From assembly GCA_052171895.1 (NCBI GenBank), contig JBQMRN010000001.1:124001-188000 (forward strand): a stretch of DNA of 64,000 nucleotides, written 5' to 3'. The stretch's first letter is position 1; each line of letters starts with the position of its first letter. The position numbers were made by a program, and so were the translations under genes. Below the pieces are notes generated by a model. That model did not search any database and was not told the DNA's origin. It saw only the letters and a program-made list of their open reading frames with translations. Shown piece by piece: positions 51,101 through 60,942 of the stretch. The DNA comes from Arsenophonus sp052171895 (GTDB taxonomy: Bacteria; Pseudomonadota; Gammaproteobacteria; Enterobacterales; Enterobacteriaceae).

Positions 51101-52280
51101 ATTTCTAAAGAAAAATTTATTGATATTAATTGCTTAAGTTGATCATGATAAAAAACTTCAACTGCAGCAATCAGCAGTATTTTACTAAAATATTTAATGG
51201 AGGAGAAGTTGCGGGTTAATTTAATTACATTGGTAATGTACCGGAAAAAAGCTACGCTCTATCATATTCTACTTTTCATATGGAATATGAAACAGCGACC
51301 CGCCATTATGCTATATGCTCAGCTTGATTTCTTAGGGCACCTAGACTTATGTAAAAAAACATGATTACTGGTGCGGCATAAATGGAGGGCGCAATTTAGT
51401 AATTGTGGCCAACAGATGGGCTAATGCTATAAACGCGTGAGTATATTCTATTAGTTCGCTAAGTTAGACGTTTCTTATATCATTGTTATTCCTGAATAAA
51501 TGTGATATGGTTGATGATGAAAATTATTCAAATTGGTTAAAATAGAAGTCCGTGAACTGCTTTCTCAAAGATTTCTTAGGGACGACACACCTAGTAATTA
51601 AAGGTTCAACATTGAAGGCGCTAGAAGCCATTCCAGAGAGGGGAGAGAAATTATAGAGTTAGCGAATGCATTTGATAATTCTATCATAAAACTAGAGCAT
51701 TTAATAGATAAACCGTTCTTGTTGCCGATCAAAAATATATTTTTAATCTCAGATCGTGGAATCGTAGTAACAAGACATGCATAGCATGGTATTGTTAAGG
51801 TTGGTGAAGAAGTCGAAATCCTTGGAATTAAAGATGCGATGAAATGACATATACGGATATAGAAATGTTCTCTAAATTGTTGGATGAAGAGAAGGGTCTC
51901 GTGCAGGTGAAAACATAGGAGTTTTATTACGTGGTACCAAGCGTAAAGATGTAAAGCATGGCCAAGTATTAGAAAAACTAACTTCAATCAATCCGTATAC
52001 TTAATTAAATCAGAAGTTTATATTCTGAGTATAAGATGAATGGAGTCGTCAGACGTTATTCTTTAAAGGTTATCATCCAGAGTTCTATTTTAGAACGACA
52101 GATATAACTAGTACAATTGAGTTTCAAGAAAGCGTAGAGATAGTAATTCCAGCTGATCATATTTAACATGAAAGTGATATTGATAGCACCAATCTTGATG
52201 GATAAATGGCTGGGTTTTGCGATCCGTAAAGGTATTCGTATAGTCAGTGCGGCTTGTGTGTGTAGTTGTTAAAATTATTC
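51101..52280 (+). pseudogene. tufB: tufB (elongation factor Tu) pseudogene
   Basis: Collinear fragments of EF-Tu in order: SKEKF at the start (51104), VDHD-K-like P-loop remnant (51138), EYETATRHYA (51280), GHLDL then MITGA-like (51333-51385), KIEVRELLSQ (51537-51566), IDKPFLLPI (51703-51730), DRGIVVT (51755), LLDEEK (51878), FFKGYHPEFYFRTTDIT (52058-52110) and LGFAIRKGIRIV (52210-52245). More than six frameshifts and stops. It is the full-length decayed second tuf copy. EF-Tu must come from another locus. Confidence 0.9.
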
Positions 52281-52778
52281 CTTGAAATAAGGTAATTATT
52301 AAATTTTAAAAAAAAGAGGCTTTTGCTTTTTTTATTATAGCTATAAAATTATTATCGATAATTTAATTATTTGAGTCAAAATTCAAACTTTAAATTAAAT
52401 AAAATCATTAGTAATCAGCAGACTAATGAGATTTTAAGTTATCGATATCAAAAATATCTGTTTATGTAAACTAATTAATAATAAGATAAACTAATCTTAG
52501 TTAGATTTAATTATATAACTTTTATTAGTGGATTAGAAATTTATATAATTCCTAGATGTATATTGAAATATACATGCCTCACAAGCAACTCAGCTTAATT
52601 AAAAATAAGCAAATAAATTTAAATGTTATAAGTGTATCTTTTCTTGGTTTAATTAATAAATTATTTTTCTTTTTAAGAAAAATTTTTCTATTTTTTTATT
52701 TAACAATTTTATATTTACACTTTAGTTATTAAAAGTGTTTGATAAAATCAAAGGTAATAAAAATAATCATCCATTTAA
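52281..52778. other. AT-rich non-coding stretch
   Basis: About 500 bp with no recognisable gene. In E. coli secE and nusG follow tufB; no trace of them is seen here. Confidence 0.5.
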
Positions 52779-53675
52779 GAGTTATTAGCAAATCTTGTGC
52801 ATGGATGGTCCATGCTAGGCTATGTTCTACTCTGATAGTTAATGAATCTGTTCTCCATCAAATTGGACCTTGTTTTACCACCGTGGTGTCAGCAGGGTCA
52901 ACTCCCCTTAGTTGGTTCTAGCTTTTCTAACCAGACTCTAGCAGGTTAAATAGCATTGAAAGGGTTATTTTCTATAACTAGACTTCTTAGCGACTTAACG
53001 GCTTTTACCATACTCCTAGTTCCTCACTGTCACAAAATCTGATTCAATCGAATTCCTCATTCTTAATTGGAGACAAGTATTCTTACGGAAAGTCAGAGAA
53101 TACCAGCAGTTATTCTTGATCTTTTCATTACTTCATGATATTTCGCTTAGGCTATTTCGATGAAAACCTTGCCAAGAAAACATCACTGGCTTTATTAGTA
53201 GCATCGCAGCTCTACTCTACTACATATTAGCCTTAACTTTCAGTTGCGCCTTTGGAGAGTAAAGGTAGCACACTAGCTGATTTGTGTACCCAATAGCGTT
53301 AGTGCTGCTGCATTTCCTGGAATACCTTTGGTTCATTGCATTTAAAAAAGCATCCTGGTTCCCCCCACTAGCAATCTCTTGAAGATACGCTTAAGCTACA
53401 CACTTGTAGTCCATTTAGAAGTTCAGGCAAGTTTGCTTCTAACTCTGTGGTAAGCATTTCCGATAGGAACAGCTATTTACCTCTATACTCAGTGACGCCG
53501 CTAATACCATTAGCAAAGTTAATTATCTTTGCCTGATAGACGGTATATATGGCATCGGCCTAGAAATAAGTGTAGTGTATATCACTTAAATCGCGCAGTG
53601 GGTGTAACTATTGCTTGTATTCTTCAAGCTATTGCTGTTTCAGTCTGCTAATACTAATGATAAAAAATATACTTT
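52779..53675 (-). mobile_element. IS256-family remnant, 3' two thirds
   Basis: Starts with the terminus GAGTTATTAGCAAATCTTG and runs through the transposase C-terminal and central parts on the minus strand, ending at the LKQQ(W)LEEYKQ-like region (about 53620). Then it joins an IS1595 remnant. Broken frames. Confidence 0.7.
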
Positions 53676-53689
53676 CAGCTTTCTTGGTA

Positions 53690-54722
53690 AAGGTTATTAT
53701 TTTCGCAGAATAATTTGTAGCCATATCTATATTTTAATTGTTATGGTTTAAACAATTTTATCTAGACCAGATAATTCAATAAATAAATGACTTTACACTA
53801 TGTATCTACTCATCCACCGTTTTAATTAGTTGATATTATTGTTCACATTTAAATATGGAATTCCTTACCAATAATTCTCTAATTATCTAACTTTATTAGA
53901 CGATGCTGAGTAATTTCATACTCGCTGGCAAAGGATTTCGTACAATTTAGTTCCATCCGTCCACAGGATCGACTCTTTAATTGATGATCAGCTAAAGAAA
54001 ATGGCTAACACACTTTGTATTAAACTTTTCAAAAATCTCATCTCTTATATGATTACTCTGTTGATCTTGGGCTATTATAAAACCGCGTGATTCGTTTTTT
54101 CTCTTATCTCCTGCTCTCCTATGTTTTTTAGCTTTCCTATGTGGAAAGTAACGTTTTACTTTAAAGGATTCAGAGAAAAATGTTTGTTGACCTCAAGAAT
54201 ACCTATTAGTGTATTTTATGTTAGCTGTGTCGCCGTTGAAGCAAGGAAGCAGTGAGACCATCATCTAAACCCTGTTTTCAAATCAATGCCTGTTTGTTTT
54301 GGTGACTCCAGTAAAGTTAAACTATTCAACATATTTTCTAGATAACTAAAGTATTTATTCTTGTGATATATTTTCGCCAGAGGATTTCCAGTAAGCTTTT
54401 TAAAGCTTTACCTGCAATTGGAGATTTTGCAAGGAATCGCTGTAATCCTAATGACTGTTCAAAGGGGATAACATCTTCACTGTGACACAATACACAATAT
54501 AGGTAGGATAAATTGAAATAAGTTCCTTCAATGCATAAATCGAAATCATCCAATAGATTGTCACTGATCTAACTAATAAGATTAGTTTTATGTTCCTGGG
54601 GAGTTAGGAAAGAGTCTCTTTAATCTATATGATTGTTTACTTTTTATGGCAACCTCTGTAGCAAACATCCTTCATACCAGTATAAAGAATTTCTACCAAC
54701 AACCATTGCTAACATAACCTGA
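53690..54722 (-). mobile_element. IS1595-family remnant, near full length
   Basis: The most complete IS1595 copy with that at 7805. Right-hand 35 bp (ATTTCTACCAACAACCATTGCTAACATAA-like) is the family terminus. The minus-strand transposase is frame-broken; MDDFDLCIEGTYFNLSYLYC (54338-54553) is one readable piece. Confidence 0.7.
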
Positions 54723-55450
54723 TGATCACAGGTTCTATATTCCCATCGTTTCCCGACAACGCTGTCTGGGTCTGCTCATGAAGCCGTAGTTGTTTTCCTG
54801 CAAAAAAAAACTTTTTTCTAGTTCTTGCTGATTTGCTGGCAGATATAGTACGTAAAATTTTGAACTTAATTGTATTCTAATCTCGCCTAGATTGCTGTTT
54901 ACGCAGGTATGTAGGGAAAATTTGCATAAAATGAGGTAAGAAGCATTGATTGATAGATTTTATCTATTTTTACAAGGTCAAGGTCGCGGACGCGGACAAT
55001 GTAGTTAGACGCTTCTTACGTGGTCTTAACCGAGCATGTTCCATGGGCATCCATCTGGTACTTACAACAATGGCAAAGAATTTACAGACCACTTTTTTTA
55101 TCTGCAAAATATTTAGCTATCGGAAAAGAGGATTTGGCATGTTTGTATATAGAGTTTCTTATAGAATACTGACTTAGGCTGGCGAGTATCCTCAAACGAA
55201 TGGTCTTGTCGAATGATTTAATGGACGCATAGAAGATTAGTTGTAAATCCATCATTTCAATTTTGGTGAAGAGCTTGAGATCACTCTGCATTGAATTGAT
55301 ATGTTTGGCTGTATAATCAGGAATTACCTACCCCTAATCAGTATTGGTACTAAAACTCCATTAAATCTATGAAAATTGGTTAAAATTAAACTTGAATTAA
55401 TAAAAAACCATCTATTTTCCAGAAAGATGTTATACATAGGCCTAAATTTA
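54723..55450 (+). mobile_element. IS481-family element remnant
   Basis: Begins TGATGATCACAGGTTC and parallels the copy at 42235. Integrase-core pieces are RRFLRGLNRACSMGIHLVLT (54985-55060), AGEYPQTNGLVE (55170-55210) and an FNGRIED-like block. Frameshifted. It lies immediately after the IS1595 remnant. Confidence 0.7.
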
Positions 55451-55573
55451 CTTACAGTCTCAGATATAGATGAAAAGAAATAATTTAACCGTTATTTTAT
55501 ATATTAAGATTTTCATAAATCTTATTACATAAGATATTTATGAATAAATTTTATAGAATTTTTTATCTACGGC
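55451..55573. other. Upstream flank of the S10 operon
   Basis: AT-rich sequence between the IS481 remnant and the rpsJ promoter. No other feature seen. Confidence 0.4.
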
Positions 55574-55601
55574 TTGCTCTTATTTTGAAATTACGTATAA
55601 T
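55574..55601 (+). promoter_or_regulatory. S10 operon promoter
   Basis: TTGCTC (55574-55579), 16-bp spacer, TATAAT (55596-55601), then GCACGAGC. About 180 bp of leader follows before rpsJ. In E. coli this leader folds into hairpins bound by L4 for autoregulation; stretches such as AGAAGCCTGCC and GCAAGCAGTAAAGCTGC may form part of similar stems, but I did not fold it. Confidence 0.75.
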
Positions 55602-55783
55602 GCACGAGCTCTTTAATTCTAATTCAGAAGCCTGCCGTAAAAAGACTAGCAAGCAGTAAAGCTGCGTTAATAATAATACCGCCGATTTGGAAGTTATTAT
55701 GAGAACGATTACATTCCCCTATTAATTAATAATGATAGCGAGGAGTAATTTTTACGTTTATAAATAGTTGGAGTTCTGGTCTC

Positions 55784-56095
55784 ATGCAGAACCAAAGAAT
55801 CCGTATCCGCCTGAAAGCCTTTGATCATCGTTTAATTGATCAATCAACTGCGGAAATCGTTGAAACTGCTAAGCGCACTGGCGCTCAAGTACGTGGTCCG
55901 ATCCCGTTACCTACACGTAAAGAACGGTTTACCGTTCTGATTTCGCCGCATGTTAATAAAGATGCCCGTGATCAGTATGAAATTCGTACTCATAAGCGTC
56001 TAGTTGACATCGTTGAGCCAACTGAGAAAACCGTTGATGCTCTGATGCGTCTGGATCTGGCTGCCGGTGTAGATGTACAGATTAGCCTGGGTTAA
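55784..56095 (+). CDS. rpsJ: 30S ribosomal protein S10
   Basis: 103 residues, the same length as E. coli S10: [20 protein letters not shown] at the start, then [29 protein letters not shown]. It is also the partner of NusB in antitermination. First gene of the S10 operon, 182 bp after the promoter. The ATG is preceded by GGAG (TTGGAGTTCTGGTCTC). Base composition is less AT-rich than the flanking IS DNA. Confidence 0.98.
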
Positions 56096-56127
56096 TCTGG
56101 TCGTTGCGCTATTGAGAGGTTAAAACA

Positions 56128-56757
56128 ATGATTGGTTTAGTCGGGAAGAAAGTAGGAATGACACATATCTTCACTGAAGATGGTGTTTCTATTCCTGTAA
56201 CTGTTATAGAAATTGAAAATAACCGAGTGACTCAGGTTAAAAGTCTAAAAACAGATAATTATAATGCAATTCAGGTTACCACTGGTACTAAAAAAGTAAA
56301 CCGTGTAAAAAAACCTGAAGCTGGGCATTTTGCTAAAGCTGGTGTTGAAGCTGGCCGTATCCTACGTGAATTTCGTTTAACTGAAAACGAAGAGTTTTCT
56401 TTAGGTCAAAGCATTAGTGTTAAAATTTTTTCTAGCGTCAAGAAAGTTGACATTACTGGTACATCTAAAGGCAAGGGTTTTGCTGGTACAGTTAAACGTT
56501 GGAATTTTCGCACTCAGGACGCTACTCATGGTAACTCCTTATCACACCGTGTTCCTGGATCTATTGGTCAAAACCAAACTCCAGGCAATGTATTTAAAGG
56601 CAAAAAAATGGCAGGACAATTGGCTAATGAACGTGTAACTGTTCAAAGTTTAGATGTAGTACGCGTTGACTCTGAGCGAAATCTACTGTTGGTTAAGGGT
56701 GCTGTTCCAGGAGCGATTGGTAGCAACCTGATTGTAAAACCAGCTGTTAAAGCATAA
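56128..56757 (+). CDS. rplC: 50S ribosomal protein L3
   Basis: 209 residues as in E. coli; an early assembly protein near the peptidyl-transferase centre. IGLVGKKVGMTHIFTEDG at the start, TGTSKGKGFAGTVKRWNF and GNSLSHRVPGSIGQNQTPG in the extended loop. The Gln methylated in E. coli (Q150, in IGQNQTPG) is present. GAGAGGT precedes the ATG. Confidence 0.98.
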   Translation: MIGLVGKKVGMTHIFTEDGVSIPVTVIEIENNRVTQVKSLKTDNYNAIQVTTGTKKVNRVKKPEAGHFAKAGVEAGRILREFRLTENEEFSLGQSISVKIFSSVKKVDITGTSKGKGFAGTVKRWNFRTQDATHGNSLSHRVPGSIGQNQTPGNVFKGKKMAGQLANERVTVQSLDVVRVDSERNLLLVKGAVPGAIGSNLIVKPAVKA

Positions 56758-56775
56758 CCTTGAGGAAGGATAGGA

Positions 56776-57381
56776 ATGGAATTGGTAATGAAAGACGCGC
56801 AAAACATGCTGACTGTTTCCGAAACTACCTTCGGGCGTAATTTCAATGAAGCGCTTGTACATCAAGTAGTTGTTGCGTATGAAGCTGCTGCTCGTCAAGG
56901 TACTTGTGCTCAGAAAACTCGTGCTGAAATTTCAGGTTCTGGTAAAAAACCATGGCGTCAAAAAGGTACTGGTCGTGCACGTGCTGGTTCACTTAAGAGC
57001 CCAATTTTTCGCTCTGGTAGTGTCACTTTTGCAGCGAGAAAACAGGACCACAGTCAAAAAGTAAATAAAAAGATGTACCGTGGTGCTTTAAAAAGCATTT
57101 TATCTGAATTGGTACGTCAGGATCGTCTAGTTGTTGTCGAAAAATTTACATTGGAAGCACCGAAAACTAAGCTTCTACTACAAAAATTAAAGGAAATGGC
57201 GCTGAATGATGTATTTATCGTCACGAATGAGCTTGATGAAAACTTATTTTTAGCAGCCCGTAACTTATATAAAGTTAATGTTTGTGACGCTAACGCTATC
57301 GATCCTGTTAGTCTAATTGCCTTTGACAAAGTAGTTATGACTGCTAATGCTGTGAAGAAAATTGAGGAAATGCTAGGATGA
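56776..57381 (+). CDS. rplD: 50S ribosomal protein L4
   Basis: 201 residues. It binds 23S rRNA and in E. coli represses its own operon through the S10 leader. MELVMKDAQNML at the start; the long tunnel loop is GSGKKPWRQKGTGRARAGS. AGGAAGG precedes the ATG. Its stop overlaps the rplW start (TGATG). Confidence 0.98.
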   Translation: MELVMKDAQNMLTVSETTFGRNFNEALVHQVVVAYEAAARQGTCAQKTRAEISGSGKKPWRQKGTGRARAGSLKSPIFRSGSVTFAARKQDHSQKVNKKMYRGALKSILSELVRQDRLVVVEKFTLEAPKTKLLLQKLKEMALNDVFIVTNELDENLFLAARNLYKVNVCDANAIDPVSLIAFDKVVMTANAVKKIEEMLG

Positions 57382-57683
57382 TGATCTGTGAAGAACGTCT
57401 ACTAAAAGTATTACGTGCATCGCATGTATCTGAAAAAACTTCTACAGCGATGAAAAAAAATAATATTATCGTGCTTAAAGTAGCAAAAGATGCAACTAAA
57501 CCAGAGATTAAAGTTGCCGTACAAAAACTGTTTGAAGTTGAAGTCAACGGTATAAGTACTTTAGTAGTTAAAGGCAAAACTAAACGCCACGGTCAGCGAA
57601 TTGGTCGTCGTAGCGACTGGAAAAAAGCTTACCTCACTCTGAAAAAAGGCCAAAATGTGGATTTTATTGGGGCTCCAGAGTAA
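57381..57683 (+). CDS. rplW: 50S ribosomal protein L23
   Basis: 100 residues from the second of two adjacent ATGs (MICEERLLKVL), matching E. coli MIREERLLKVL. The first ATG (57378) would add one residue. L23 forms the exit-tunnel docking site for trigger factor and SRP. It retains KAYLTLKKGQ and RHGQRIGRRSDWK. Confidence 0.96.
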   Translation: MICEERLLKVLRASHVSEKTSTAMKKNNIIVLKVAKDATKPEIKVAVQKLFEVEVNGISTLVVKGKTKRHGQRIGRRSDWKKAYLTLKKGQNVDFIGAPE

Positions 57684-57703
57684 ATAGGAGGAGTAAAGAA
57701 TAA

Positions 57704-58528
57704 ATGGTAGTTCTTAAATGTAAACCTACGTCTCCTGGCCGGCGCCACGTAGTTAAAGTGGTTAATCATGAGCTGCATAAGGGTAAGCCTTATAGTCCGT
57801 TGCTAGAAAAAAGCAACAAAACTGGTGGACGTAATAATAATGGCCGTATTACTATGCGCCATATTGGTGGTGGTCATAAACAGCATTATCGTTTGATTGA
57901 CTTTAAACGTAAAAAAGATGGTATTGCTGCTACTATTGATCGTCTGGAATATGATCCAAATCGTTCTGCGAATATTGCATTAGTTCTCTATAAAGATGGA
58001 GAACGTCGTTATATTTTGGCACCAAAAGGCTTAAAATCCGGTGATCAAATTCAGTCTGGTGTAGATGCAGCAATTAAAGCAGGTAATGCTTTACCTATGC
58101 GTAATATTCCTCTCGGTTCAACGGTTCATAATGTTGAACTTAAACCAGGTAAAGGTGGTCAGCTAGCTCGTTCAGCAGGTGCTTATGTGCAAATCGTTGC
58201 ACGTGATGGTACTTATGTAACTATCCGGTTACGTTCTGGCGAAATGCGTAAAGTACTTTCTGATTGCCGCGCGACATTAGGTGAAGTTGGTAATGCAGAG
58301 CATATGCTACGTGTTCTTGGTAAAGCCGGTGCTAGCCGCTGGCGTGGAATTCGCCCTACCGTTCGTGGTACAGCAATGAATCCAGTAGATCATCCACATG
58401 GTGGTGGTGAAGGTCGTAACTTTGGTAAACATCCAGTAACACCTTGGGGGGTTCAAACCAAGGGTAAAAAGACCCGTAGCAATAAGCGTACTGATAAATA
58501 TATTGTACGTCACCGTTCTAAAAAATAA
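57704..58528 (+). CDS. rplB: 50S ribosomal protein L2
   Basis: 274 residues (E. coli 273). It helps join subunits and form the peptidyl-transferase centre. It contains GRNNNGRITMRHIGGGHKQHYR and the conserved NPVDHPHGGGEGR with the His near the active centre. GGAGGAG precedes the ATG. Confidence 0.98.
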   Translation: MVVLKCKPTSPGRRHVVKVVNHELHKGKPYSPLLEKSNKTGGRNNNGRITMRHIGGGHKQHYRLIDFKRKKDGIAATIDRLEYDPNRSANIALVLYKDGERRYILAPKGLKSGDQIQSGVDAAIKAGNALPMRNIPLGSTVHNVELKPGKGGQLARSAGAYVQIVARDGTYVTIRLRSGEMRKVLSDCRATLGEVGNAEHMLRVLGKAGASRWRGIRPTVRGTAMNPVDHPHGGGEGRNFGKHPVTPWGVQTKGKKTRSNKRTDKYIVRHRSKK

Positions 58529-58542
58529 TTAGAGGATAAACC

Positions 58543-58821
58543 ATGCCACGTTCTCTCAAGAAAGGTCCTTTTATTGACCTACACTTGCTGAAGAAGGTAA
58601 AGAAAGCGGTGAAAATCGGAGAGAAAAAGCCTCTGAAGACTTGGTCTCGTCGTTCAACGATCTTTCCTAATATGATCGGTTTGACCATCGCTGTCCATAA
58701 TGGCCGTCAGCATGTTCCAGTTTATGTTACCGATGAAATGGTTGGTCATAAATTGGGTGAATTTTCGCAGACCCGTACTTATCGCGGCCATGCGGCCGAT
58801 AAAAAAGTCAAGAAACGTTAA
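58543..58821 (+). CDS. rpsS: 30S ribosomal protein S19
   Basis: 92 residues, same as E. coli. MPRSLKKGPFIDLHLLKKV at the start and YVTDEMVGHKLGEFSQTRTY. It binds with S13 in the head of the 30S subunit. TTAGAGGAT precedes the ATG. Confidence 0.98.
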   Translation: MPRSLKKGPFIDLHLLKKVKKAVKIGEKKPLKTWSRRSTIFPNMIGLTIAVHNGRQHVPVYVTDEMVGHKLGEFSQTRTYRGHAADKKVKKR

Positions 58822-58835
58822 GGTAGGAGGAAGAG

Positions 58836-59180
58836 ATGGAAACTATCGCTATGCATCGCCATGCTCGTTCTTCTGCTCAGAAAGTTCGTTTAGTGGTTGA
58901 TCTGATTCGCGGTAAGAAAGTCTCTCAAGCTCTAAAAATTCTGAACTATACCAACAAGAAAGCTGCTGTTTTACTGAGGAAAGTACTTGAGTCTGCTATT
59001 GCTAACGCCGAGCACAACGATGGTGCTGATATTGATGATTTAAAAGTTACGAAAATTTTTGTTAACGAAGGTCCAACTATGAAACGTATCATGCCTCGAG
59101 CAAAAGGTCGCGCAGATCGTATTTTAAAACGCACCAGCCACATTACTCTAGCTGTATCCGATCGCTGCTCTGGAGACTAA
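58836..59180 (+). CDS. rplV: 50S ribosomal protein L22
   Basis: 114 residues; E. coli has 110, and the extra CSGD lies at the C-terminus after VSDR. METIAMHRHARSSAQKVRLV at the start; the tunnel loop MKRIMPRAKGRADRILKRTS is intact. AGGAGGAAGAG precedes the ATG. Two bases separate it from rpsC. Confidence 0.97.
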   Translation: METIAMHRHARSSAQKVRLVVDLIRGKKVSQALKILNYTNKKAAVLLRKVLESAIANAEHNDGADIDDLKVTKIFVNEGPTMKRIMPRAKGRADRILKRTSHITLAVSDRCSGD

Positions 59181-59182
59181 CA

Positions 59183-59896
59183 ATGGGCCAGAAAGTACAT
59201 CCTAATGGTATTCGCCTGGGTATTGTTAAACCTTGGAATTCTACTTGGTATGCGAATAAAAAAGAATTCGCTGACAATCTAGACAGCGATTTTAAAGTAC
59301 GGGAGTATCTGAATAAAGAACTTGTAAAGGCATCTATTTCACGTATCATTATCGAACGTCCTGCGAAGAGCATCCGCGTAACTATTTACACCGCCCGTCC
59401 TGGTATCGTTATCGGTAAAAAAGGTGAAGATATTGAGAAACTGCGTAAAAAAGTAGCAGATATTGCTGGTGTTCCTGCACAAATCAATATTGCTGAAGTA
59501 CGTAAGCCTGAACTAGATGCTAAATTAGTTGCTGATAGTATCGTTTCACAGCTGGAACGTCGTGTTATGTTCCGTCGAGCCATGAAGCGAGCGGTACAAA
59601 ATGCTATGCGTTTTGGTGCAAAAGGTATCAAAGTGGAAGTCAGTGGTCGTTTAGGCGGCATTGAAATTGCACGTACAGAGTGGTACCGTGAAGGTCGTGT
59701 TCCGTTGCACACTTTGCGTGCTGATATCGATTATAACACTGCAGAAGCGCACAGCACTTATGGTATACTCGGCGTTAAGGTATGGATCTTTAAAGATGAG
59801 ATCCTTGGTGGTATGGCTGCTGTTGAACAGATAGAGAAACCTACAGTTCAGGCTAAAAAGCAGCACCGTAAGGGCCGCAAGGAGGAGAGTCGCTGA
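59183..59896 (+). CDS. rpsC: 30S ribosomal protein S3
   Basis: 237 residues (E. coli 233). MGQKVHPNGIRLGIVKPWNS at the start; the KH-domain GXXG-type motif is IVIGKKGEDIEKLR. It forms part of the mRNA entry tunnel. The basic C-terminal tail ends KGRKEESR. It is overlapped by rplP (TGATG). Confidence 0.98.
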   Translation: MGQKVHPNGIRLGIVKPWNSTWYANKKEFADNLDSDFKVREYLNKELVKASISRIIIERPAKSIRVTIYTARPGIVIGKKGEDIEKLRKKVADIAGVPAQINIAEVRKPELDAKLVADSIVSQLERRVMFRRAMKRAVQNAMRFGAKGIKVEVSGRLGGIEIARTEWYREGRVPLHTLRADIDYNTAEAHSTYGILGVKVWIFKDEILGGMAAVEQIEKPTVQAKKQHRKGRKEESR

Positions 59897-60306
59897 TGTT
59901 ACAACCAAAGCGTACGAAATTCCGTAAAATGCATAAAGGCCGTAATCGTGGCTTGGCTTCAGGTATGGATGTTAGCTTCGGCACTTTCGGTCTGAAAGCA
60001 GTGGGTCGTGGACGGTTGACTGCACGTCAAATTGAAGCGGCACGACGTGCTATGACCCGTGCAGTTAAACGTCAGGGTAAAATCTGGATCCGTGTGTTCC
60101 CAGATAAACCTATTACTGAAAAACCACTTGAAGTGCGTATGGGTAAAGGTAAAGGTAACGTAGAGTATTGGGTTGCCTTGATCCAACCTGGCAAAGTTCT
60201 TTATGAAATGGACGGTGTTCTAGAAGAGTTAGCTCGTGAAGCATTCAAGTTGGCAGCAGCAAAACTGCCTATCAAAACCACTTTTGTAACTAAGACGGTG
60301 ATCTAA
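59896..60306 (+). CDS. rplP: 50S ribosomal protein L16
   Basis: 136 residues as in E. coli. MLQPKRTKFRKMHKGRNRGL at the start; the basic RRAMTRAVKRQGKIWIRVFP is present. The Arg hydroxylated in E. coli (Arg81, in KPLEVRMGKGKG) is kept. ATG overlaps the rpsC stop and the end overlaps rpmC. Confidence 0.98.
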   Translation: MLQPKRTKFRKMHKGRNRGLASGMDVSFGTFGLKAVGRGRLTARQIEAARRAMTRAVKRQGKIWIRVFPDKPITEKPLEVRMGKGKGNVEYWVALIQPGKVLYEMDGVLEELAREAFKLAAAKLPIKTTFVTKTVI

Positions 60307-60494
60307 TGAAAGCAAAAGAGCTGCGTGTAAAAAGCACCGAAGAATTAAGCACTGAACTGCTTAATTTGTTACGTGAGCAATTTAATTTGAATATGCAGGC
60401 AGCAAGTGGCAAGCTACAACAGTCTCACCTGTTGAAAAAAGTACGTCGTGATATTGGACGCGTTAAGACTTTATTGACTGAAAAGGCAGGGTGA
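60306..60494 (+). CDS. rpmC: 50S ribosomal protein L29
   Basis: 62 residues (E. coli 63). MKAKELRVKSTEELSTELL at the start; a two-helix protein next to the exit tunnel. ATG overlaps the rplP stop (TAATG) and three bases separate it from rpsQ. Confidence 0.97.
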   Translation: MKAKELRVKSTEELSTELLNLLREQFNLNMQAASGKLQQSHLLKKVRRDIGRVKTLLTEKAG

Positions 60495-60497
60495 GTA

Positions 60498-60752
60498 ATG
60501 AGCGATAAAATCCGTACTTTGCAAGGTCGTGTAATTAGCAATAAGATGAAGAAATCTATTGTCGTTGCTATTGAGCGTATGGTAAAACATCCTTTGTATG
60601 GTAAATTTATCCGTCGCACTACAAAATTGCATGTACATGACGAAAATAATATATGTGCTATGGGTGATCTAGTGGAAATCCGTGAAACCCGCCCACTATC
60701 CAAAACAAAATCATGGATACTTGTTCGTGTTGTAGAAAAATCTGTTTTGTAA
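60498..60752 (+). CDS. rpsQ: 30S ribosomal protein S17
   Basis: 84 residues, as in E. coli. MSDKIRTLQGRVISNKMKKS at the start, then HDENNICAMGDLVEIRETRPLSKTK. It is the last gene of the S10 operon; the next gene lies 190 bp away behind its own promoter. Confidence 0.98.
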   Translation: MSDKIRTLQGRVISNKMKKSIVVAIERMVKHPLYGKFIRRTTKLHVHDENNICAMGDLVEIRETRPLSKTKSWILVRVVEKSVL

Positions 60753-60817
60753 TATTAATAGAATAGCAATTTTATAATAGAAATGGCGGTTTTTAATAAA
60801 AAAAGTTGTTTATTTTC

Positions 60818-60846
60818 TGTCTATATTGATGTTGTGGTATTATAAT
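60818..60846 (+). promoter_or_regulatory. spc operon promoter
   Basis: TATAAT at 60841-60846 is a perfect -10 with a weak -35 (TGTCTA, 60818-60823). The surrounding TTTATTTTCTGTCTATAT and GGTATTATAATCTAT resemble the E. coli spc promoter, which likewise has a poor -35. It lies 97 bp before rplN. Confidence 0.65.
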
Positions 60847-60875
60847 CTATCTTCCTGTCTCATACAGGAAGATAG
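60847..60875 (+). promoter_or_regulatory. Hairpin in the spc operon leader
   Basis: CTATCTTCCTGT (60847-60858) and ACAGGAAGATAG (60864-60875) form a 12-bp stem with a 5-nt loop. A second stem, ACGCTTCTT with AAGAAGCGT, follows at about 60881-60912. They lie at the very start of the expected transcript. They could end upstream S10 transcription or act in the leader. Confidence 0.7.
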
Positions 60876-60942
60876 GGAGTACGCTTCTTCAATTTATATA
60901 AGAAGAAGCGTGGTTATAGTTGAGATTTAGCGGAGCACTAAA

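Noticed and set aside
59386..59712. Minus-strand 108-codon frame in rpsC
   Set aside because: Antisense to S3; the sense strand is a clear conserved gene.
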